Shown here: piece by piece, positions 59,379 to 64,000 of the stretch | How positions within the stretch are numbered: position 1 is the stretch's first letter | Layout: every line of letters begins with the position of its first letter | Source of the DNA: Streptomyces sp. NBC_01296 | GTDB taxonomy: Bacteria; Actinomycetota; Actinomycetes; Streptomycetales; Streptomycetaceae | Direction of reading: 5' to 3' | Assembly (NCBI RefSeq): GCF_035984415.1 | Contig: NZ_CP130720.1 | Location: 4,774,001-4,838,000 of the forward strand | Length of the DNA stretch: 64,000 nucleotides | The notes under the pieces: generated by a model | What the model saw: only the letters and a program-made list of their open reading frames with translations | Databases searched by the model: none | Told to the model about the DNA's origin: nothing | Translations under genes and position numbers: made by a program

Positions 59379-60665
59379 CTAACCCTCCGCGCGGGAGAGC
59401 AGCACCACGGCCACGTCGTCGGTGAGCTCGCCGCCGTTGAGGCGCCGGGCCTCGGTCACGGAGGCCTCCAGCAGGCCCTCGCCGCTCAGACCCTCTGCGA
59501 GGTGCCGGTTGATCATCTCGACCATCCCGTCCTGCCCGAGCCGCTCCTTGCCCTCGCCGATGCGGCCCTCGATCAGGCCGTCGGTGTAGAGCATCAGGCT
59601 CCAGGTGCCGCCCAGCTCGACCTGGCGGCGGGGCCAGCGGGCCTTGGGCAGCAGGCCGAGCGCCGGCCCGCTGTTCTCGTACGGGAGCAGCTGCGCGCGG
59701 CGGCCCGGGCGGGATATCAGCGGCGCCGGATGGCCGGCCAGGCACAGGCCCGCGCGGCGGCCGTCGGGGGAGATGTCCACCGTGCACAGGGTCGCGAAGA
59801 TCTCCTCGCAGGGGCGCTCCACCTCCAGGACCTCCTGGAGGGTGGCCAGCAGGTCGTCGCCGCACAGGCCGGCCAGGGTCAGGGCGCGCCAGGCGATGCG
59901 GAGCTCGACGCCGAGGGCGGCCTCGTCGGGGCCGTGGCCGCAGACGTCGCCGATCATGGCGTGCACGGTGCCGTCGGGGGTGCGGACGGTGTCGTAGAAG
60001 TCCCCGCCGAGGAGGGCGCGGCTGCGGCCGGGGCGGTAGCGGGCGGCGAATCGGAGGTCCGACCCCTCGAGGAGGGGGTTGGGGAGCAGGCCGCGCTCGA
60101 GGCGGGCGTTCTCCTGGGCCCGAAGTTTCGATTCTGCAAGCTTGTACTGGGCGATGTCCGCGCGCTTTCTCTCCACGGCGTAGCGGATCGCCCGGCTCAG
60201 GAGCCGGCCGTCCAGCTCGTCGCGGAAGAGGAAGTCCTGCGCGCCGACCCGGACGGCCTCGGCGGCGCGCTCGGCATCGGCCTCGGCGGTGAGGACGAGG
60301 ACGGCGTGGCGGGGCGCGATCCGGAGCACCTCGCGCAGGGTGTCCAGCTGGTCGACGACCGCGGTACGGGAGCCGCCGGAGGTGGACCCTGTACCGGAGA
60401 GGGAGAGGTCCAGCAGGATGCAGTGCACGTCGTGGGTGAGCAGGCGCGCGGCCTCGGTGAGGTTGCGGGCGGTGCGGAGGCGGATGCGGTGCCGGTCGGC
60501 GTCGAGGATCTCGGGCACGGTGAGCCCGCCTGCGGGGTCGTCCTCGATCACCAGCAGGGTCAGGGACGCCTGGGGTGTGGTGGCGTGCGGGGCTGCGGGC
60601 AGCTGAGCGGCCTGAGCGCTCTCCGTGGCGGGGGTCTCCCTCTGCCGCGGTACGGGTACGGCCAT
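59379..60665 (-). CDS. Response regulator fused to SpoIIE/PP2C phosphatase
   Basis: A 428-aa protein. The receiver domain (residues 35-165) has the acidic IEDD, phospho-Asp in CILLDLSLSG and Thr in VLTAE, but Arg (DFLFRDEL) in place of the conserved Lys. A short coiled linker leads to a PP2C-type phosphatase domain with metal-binding Asp in LLGGDFYD, IGDVCGHG and ELTDDVAVV. It should dephosphorylate an anti-anti-sigma factor when signalled. No kinase gene is adjacent. The 275 bp to the next gene (60666-60940) hold its promoter and nothing else I can support. Confidence 0.92.
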   Translation of the reverse strand: MAVPVPRQRETPATESAQAAQLPAAPHATTPQASLTLLVIEDDPAGGLTVPEILDADRHRIRLRTARNLTEAARLLTHDVHCILLDLSLSGTGSTSGGSRTAVVDQLDTLREVLRIAPRHAVLVLTAEADAERAAEAVRVGAQDFLFRDELDGRLLSRAIRYAVERKRADIAQYKLAESKLRAQENARLERGLLPNPLLEGSDLRFAARYRPGRSRALLGGDFYDTVRTPDGTVHAMIGDVCGHGPDEAALGVELRIAWRALTLAGLCGDDLLATLQEVLEVERPCEEIFATLCTVDISPDGRRAGLCLAGHPAPLISRPGRRAQLLPYENSGPALGLLPKARWPRRQVELGGTWSLMLYTDGLIEGRIGEGKERLGQDGMVEMINRHLAEGLSGEGLLEASVTEARRLNGGELTDDVAVVLLSRAEG

Positions 60666-60940
60666 CGTCTCCGGTTCCTTCCCTCCCCCCGAGGGTGCGT
60701 CCGGCCGACCCTAGCGGTCGGTGGCCGCAGAACGGAATGGTGTTCCGGGCCAGGGCCGCTGTCATATGCCGTTATCGCGGGGGAATGCGCCTTACTGAAT
60801 GACCAACGTCACGGCGGAGGCCGTCGCCGTCCCGCCTGGCGAGACGCCCGGAACCCCCCCGCAGGTTCCCTCCGCCACGGCCTTTCCCACCCCGCGTCGC
60901 AGACCCCTCACGGCCGGTGGCCGCGGCCCGCCGGCAGCGG

Positions 60941-62002
60941 TTACGCGTCCGGGCGGACCACTGCCTTGATCGGCATCGAGCCCGCGCCCGTCAGGGTGAC
61001 GTTGCGGCCCGGGCGGGGGGCGTGGATGATCGCGCCGTCACCCACGTACATCCCGACATGGCTGGCGTCGTCGAAGTAGATGATCAGGTCGCCCGGCCGC
61101 ATGTCCTTGATCGCGACCTTCGGCAGCAGCCGCAGCTGCTCCTGCGAGGTGCGCGGGATGCCCTTGCCCGCGGCCCGCCAGGCCTGCGAGGTGAGGCCGG
61201 AGCAGTCGAACGAGTCCGGTCCCACGGCGCCCCACACGTACGGCTTGCCCATCTGCGCCGTCGCGTACTGGATCGCCTTCTTCCCCGACTCCGACGCCGA
61301 GCTGTTGATCTCCTTCAGCACGCCCGTCGACAGCCATGCCGACTGCGCCTTGTACTGGGCCTCCTGCTCGAGCTGGATCAGCCGGGCCTTCTCCTCGGCC
61401 TGCAGCTTGCTCTCCAGCGCCTCCGCCGCCTTGATCTTCTCCTCGATCTGCTTCTTCGAGGTCTCCTGCTTGATCCGGTTGGCTTCGAGCTTCTCCCACT
61501 GCGCGGTCGCGTCCTTCGCGTACTGCTGCAAGTCGCTCTGCGTGCGGTTCATTTCGGACATCAGGTCCGTGGCGGCCTTCTCGCCCCGCCGGATCCGGTC
61601 CGCCCCGTCGAGGAACTGGCTCGGGCTGCTGCTCAGGGCCAGCTGCGCGCCGGCCGGCATCCCGCCCGAGCGGTACTGGGCGCGTGCGGCGGCCCCCGCG
61701 CGGTTCTTGAGGGCCGTGATCCGGTCCTGCCCCGCCACCACCTGCTTCGCGATCTCGACGATCTTGGCGGACTGGGCCTTGGCCTCGCCGTCGGCGAGGT
61801 TGTACGCGTCCGTCGCCGTGCCCGCCTGGCGGTACAGCTCGTCGATCTCCTTGCGCACCTGCTCGAGGGACTTGACGCCCGGCTCCGGCAGTGGCGCCGC
61901 CTGCGCCGTACCGCTCATGCCCGCCACGGCGAGCAGCGCCGTCGCACACAGCAGCGTGAGAGCGGACGCACCGCTGCGCCGCCTACGCTCCACGGTCCCC
62001 AT
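60941..62002 (-). CDS. Secreted NlpC/P60 wall endopeptidase (RipA-like)
   Basis: A 353-aa exported protein. Signal peptide about 1-36 (ALTLLCATALLAVAGMSG), a long coiled coil (about 40-215), then NlpC/P60 with catalytic Cys in DSFDCSGL, His in DASHVGMYV and the third residue in IHAPRPG. It cleaves D-Glu-mDap peptide bonds of peptidoglycan. The coiled coil resembles the autoinhibitory/FtsX-binding region of RipA/RipC. The upstream leader may be regulatory. Confidence 0.93.
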   Translation of the reverse strand: MGTVERRRRSGASALTLLCATALLAVAGMSGTAQAAPLPEPGVKSLEQVRKEIDELYRQAGTATDAYNLADGEAKAQSAKIVEIAKQVVAGQDRITALKNRAGAAARAQYRSGGMPAGAQLALSSSPSQFLDGADRIRRGEKAATDLMSEMNRTQSDLQQYAKDATAQWEKLEANRIKQETSKKQIEEKIKAAEALESKLQAEEKARLIQLEQEAQYKAQSAWLSTGVLKEINSSASESGKKAIQYATAQMGKPYVWGAVGPDSFDCSGLTSQAWRAAGKGIPRTSQEQLRLLPKVAIKDMRPGDLIIYFDDASHVGMYVGDGAIIHAPRPGRNVTLTGAGSMPIKAVVRPDA

Positions 62003-62227
62003 GGTCCCCCCAAGGTGCCCCGAGCCCGACCCGACGCCGAATCAACGCCGGATCCGGCATCGCATCTGACTATTCATCAGTAACTTTGCACTGCCTTCGG
62101 GATGGTGCCACGAGTCGGTGAATTCCAACACCCTCACAGGTGTCATCCCGATCTTCCCCAGTCCCCCACACGCATCCCGACGGCTCAACGGGCCACCCCG
62201 GCAACCGGTTCCCCGCAGCTCCACATT
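62003..62227 (-). promoter_or_regulatory. Structured leader of the NlpC/P60 gene (candidate riboswitch)
   Basis: On the minus strand the region holds GCGGGGAACCGG...GGGGTGG, similar to part of the c-di-AMP (ydaO) riboswitch, and a multi-branch fold closed by GGGATG/CATCCC around 62095-62148. A 34-aa reading frame (62146-62042, with GGGGAAG 6 nt upstream, containing one TTA codon) also lies here; its codon use is unlike a Streptomyces gene. ydaO elements often precede wall hydrolases, but the other half of the consensus is not clear, so this is only a candidate. Confidence 0.35.
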
Positions 62228-63037
62228 TCACCCCGCCGGGCGCAACGCCTCCCAGCGCACCGTCAGTTCCCCCTGCCGCCACCGCACCGGCCCGTCCGCC
62301 AGCGGCCAGTCGGCGGCCAGCGCCCGCGCCGTCCGGATCCAGCGCTGCCGCGCCCCGTACGAGGCGTACGGCGCCGCCGCCGCCCACGCCCGGTCGAAGT
62401 CGCGCAGGAACGCATGCACCGGCTCGCCCGGCACGTTGCGGTGGATGAGTGCCTTCGGCAGCCGCTCCGCCAGGTCCGAAGGGCGCTCCAAGGAGCCCAG
62501 CCGGGTCGCGAACGTCACCGTGCGCGCCCCCTCCGGCCCCAGCGCGACCCACACATGGCGCCGCCCGATCTCGTCACAGGTCCCCTCGACGAGCAGCCCG
62601 TCCGGGGCCAGGCGCGCGCACAGCCGCTCCCACACCGCCGCCACCTGCTCCTCGTCGTACTGGCGCAGTACGTTCGCCGCGCGGATCAGCGCCGGGCGGG
62701 CCCCGCCCTCCAGCGGCACCTCGAACCCGCCGTGCCGGAAGCTGAGCCCCTCGCGCTCGTACGGCTTCGCCGCCGCGACCCGCGCCGGTTCGATCTCGAT
62801 GCCGACCACCCGCACCCGCGGCGCCGCCTCCCGCAGCCGGGCCAGCAGCTCCACCGCCGTCCACGGCGCGGCCCCGTAGCCGAGGTCCACCGCGACCGGA
62901 GCCTGCGCCCGCCGCAGCACCGCCCCGTGCGCGGCCGCGATCCAGCGGTCCATCCGGCGCAGCCGGTTCGGGTTCGTCGTCCCGCGGGTCACCGTGCCCA
63001 CAGGGCGGCGCGGGGGCGGGGCGGAGCGGGAGGACAT
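62228..63037 (-). CDS. Class I SAM-dependent methyltransferase
   Basis: A 269-aa protein. SAM-binding block PVAVDLGYGAAPWTAVELL and VVGIEIEPARVAAA. The rest (RRHVWVALGPEGARTVTFAT, RQYDEEQVAAVWERL) is conserved in actinobacteria; the substrate is unknown. The ATG at 63037 (MSSRSAPPP) has GGGAGG upstream. It is divergent from mshA. Confidence 0.85.
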   Translation of the reverse strand: MSSRSAPPPRRPVGTVTRGTTNPNRLRRMDRWIAAAHGAVLRRAQAPVAVDLGYGAAPWTAVELLARLREAAPRVRVVGIEIEPARVAAAKPYEREGLSFRHGGFEVPLEGGARPALIRAANVLRQYDEEQVAAVWERLCARLAPDGLLVEGTCDEIGRRHVWVALGPEGARTVTFATRLGSLERPSDLAERLPKALIHRNVPGEPVHAFLRDFDRAWAAAAPYASYGARQRWIRTARALAADWPLADGPVRWRQGELTVRWEALRPAG

Positions 63038-63246
63038 GCGCCGAGGGTAAGCGGAGGGGACCCGCCGGAGGAAAAGAGAGCAGACCGCGCGGCAAACACC
63101 GAGGAAAAAACACCGGCTCACGGAATGCGGGGCACGGCCGTGCGGGTTGCACTCCTTGGAGGGCGCCCCGCGCGCTCCGTGAGCCGTGCCCTGCCCCTGC
63201 CCGTCCCGTCCAGCACGCCGCCGTCCGAGCGAGAGGAACTGCTCTC

Positions 63247-64000
63247 TTGAGCCAGTACGTGTCCCGCCTCGGCGGCAGCCTCAGCGGCCGGATCGCCGCC
63301 GCCCGCGGCACCCGCCACGACCCGCCCCGCCTGCGCCTGCCGGCCGTCGGCCACCACCGCAAGCCGCGCCGCGTCGCCATGCTCAGCGTGCACACCTCGC
63401 CGCTGCACCAGCCCGGCACCGGCGATGCCGGCGGTATGAACGTGTACATCGTGGAGCTGGCCAAACGCCTCGCCGCGATCAACATCGAGGTCGAGATCTT
63501 CACCCGCGCCACCGAGGGCGGCCTCCCGTCCGCGGTCGAGCTGGCCCCCGGGGTCCTCGTACGGCACGTGGACGCGGGCCCGTACGAAGGCCTCGCCAAG
63601 GAGGAGCTCCCGGCCCAGCTGTGCGCCTTCACCCACGGCGTCATGCAGGCCTGGGCCGGCCACCGGCCCGGCTACTACGACCTCGTCCACTCCCATTACT
63701 GGCTCTCCGGCCACGTGGGCTGGCTCGCCGCCGAGCGCTGGGGCGTCCCCCTCGTCCACGCCATGCACACCATGGCCAAGGTCAAGAACGCCGCGCTGGC
63801 CGAGGGCGACACGCCCGAACCCGCCGCCCGCGTCATCGGCGAGACCCAGATCGTGGCCGCCGCCGACCGGCTCATCGCGAACACCACCGAAGAGGCCGAG
63901 GAACTGGTCCGGCACTACGAGGCAGACCCCGGCAAGGTCGCCGTCGTCCACCCCGGCGTGAACCTCGACCGCTTCACCGTCGGCGACGGCCGGGCCGCCG
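63247..64000 (+). CDS. mshA: D-inositol-3-phosphate glycosyltransferase MshA (5' part, truncated by window end)
   Basis: First step of mycothiol synthesis: UDP-GlcNAc plus 1L-inositol-1-phosphate. 251 codons are visible. The GT-B N-terminal domain is diagnostic (TSPLHQPGTGDAGGMNVYIV; HYWLSGHVGW; VHPGVNLDRF). The start is TTG 63247 (MSQYVSRLGG) with GAGAGGAA 8 nt upstream; GTG 63259 is an alternative. The catalytic C-terminal domain lies outside the window. Confidence 0.95.
   Translation, partial: MSQYVSRLGGSLSGRIAAARGTRHDPPRLRLPAVGHHRKPRRVAMLSVHTSPLHQPGTGDAGGMNVYIVELAKRLAAINIEVEIFTRATEGGLPSAVELAPGVLVRHVDAGPYEGLAKEELPAQLCAFTHGVMQAWAGHRPGYYDLVHSHYWLSGHVGWLAAERWGVPLVHAMHTMAKVKNAALAEGDTPEPAARVIGETQIVAAADRLIANTTEEAEELVRHYEADPGKVAVVHPGVNLDRFTVGDGRAA

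Overview
The window is a chromosome segment of very high G+C (GC3-biased, GTG/TTG starts, many leaderless genes with TANNNT boxes 6-9 bases before the start codon). Nearly every gene family is typical of Streptomyces: GlnR, Nur, CsoR, RsiG, MshA/MshD (mycothiol), DUF3099, DUF2516, DUF1416 and the SCO6880 family. The 23S rRNA carries the roughly 100-nt insertion that marks high-G+C Gram-positives. From memory, without a search, the order csoR - pit - pst - ppk - mshD - glnR - nur - mshA matches the S. coelicolor chromosome core around SCO4120-SCO4204. I therefore read it as Streptomyces core genome, not a mobile island. I saw no tRNA, insertion sequence, CRISPR array or prophage.

Layout. 1-2775: 3' part of a 23S rRNA gene, 5S rRNA and the rrn terminator. 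2782-4222: a DUF3626 protein and a GNAT acetyltransferase. 4223-11288 (minus): a compact type IV secretion-like operon (VirB2-like, VirB8/TcpC-like, VirB6-like, VirB3-VirB4N-like, VirB4C ATPase, coupling-protein-like). No relaxase is visible, and the coupling-protein-like member has lost its P-loop. 11693-19755: a secreted collagen-like protein, a YunG-like protein, a Cys-rich pentapeptide-repeat protein, a GNAT, a LysE exporter, a thioesterase, a membrane Ser/Thr kinase, a bifunctional SLT/NlpC wall hydrolase, a PAP2 phosphatase and two translationally coupled tiny membrane proteins. 20189-21706: a lipoprotein, a 50-aa protein and CsoR with its operator.

21911-34470 is a phosphate block. It has a PiT accessory protein and PiT permease (plus strand), then pstSCAB (minus strand) behind an 11-bp-register PHO box. 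Next come a CHAD protein overlapping polyphosphate kinase, mshD, and a secreted 5'-nucleotidase. Together these genes would scavenge phosphate from nucleotides, import it by low- and high-affinity routes and store it as polyphosphate. 34585-42481 is mostly regulatory: hydrolase/TetR pair, secreted PI-PLC-like enzyme, histidine kinase/response regulator, HtrA-like protease, LacI regulator and the nitrogen regulator GlnR.

42894-50735: MoaD-like protein, a repeat-rich 602-aa membrane protein, DUF2993, a Cys-containing leader peptide ahead of a sulfurtransferase and DUF1416, DUF3099, three co-translated single-span membrane proteins and a 33-aa microprotein. 50799-59347: nitrobindin-like protein, Nur, YgfZ, Dtd, RsiG (anti-sigma-WhiG, both c-di-GMP motifs visible), Eis-like acetyltransferase, methyltransferase, AraC/glyoxalase pair, and an XRE - HBHA-like - DUF2516 trio that matches the mycobacterial hbhA neighbourhood. 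59379-64000: SpoIIE-type response regulator, NlpC/P60 wall hydrolase with a structured leader, a methyltransferase and the 5' part of mshA.

The strongest leads for something undescribed are the relaxase-less type IV secretion-like operon with its P-loop-less coupling protein, the leader peptide in front of the sulfurtransferase, the GTGA-coupled membrane triplet, and the collagen-like secreted protein next to the secretion operon.
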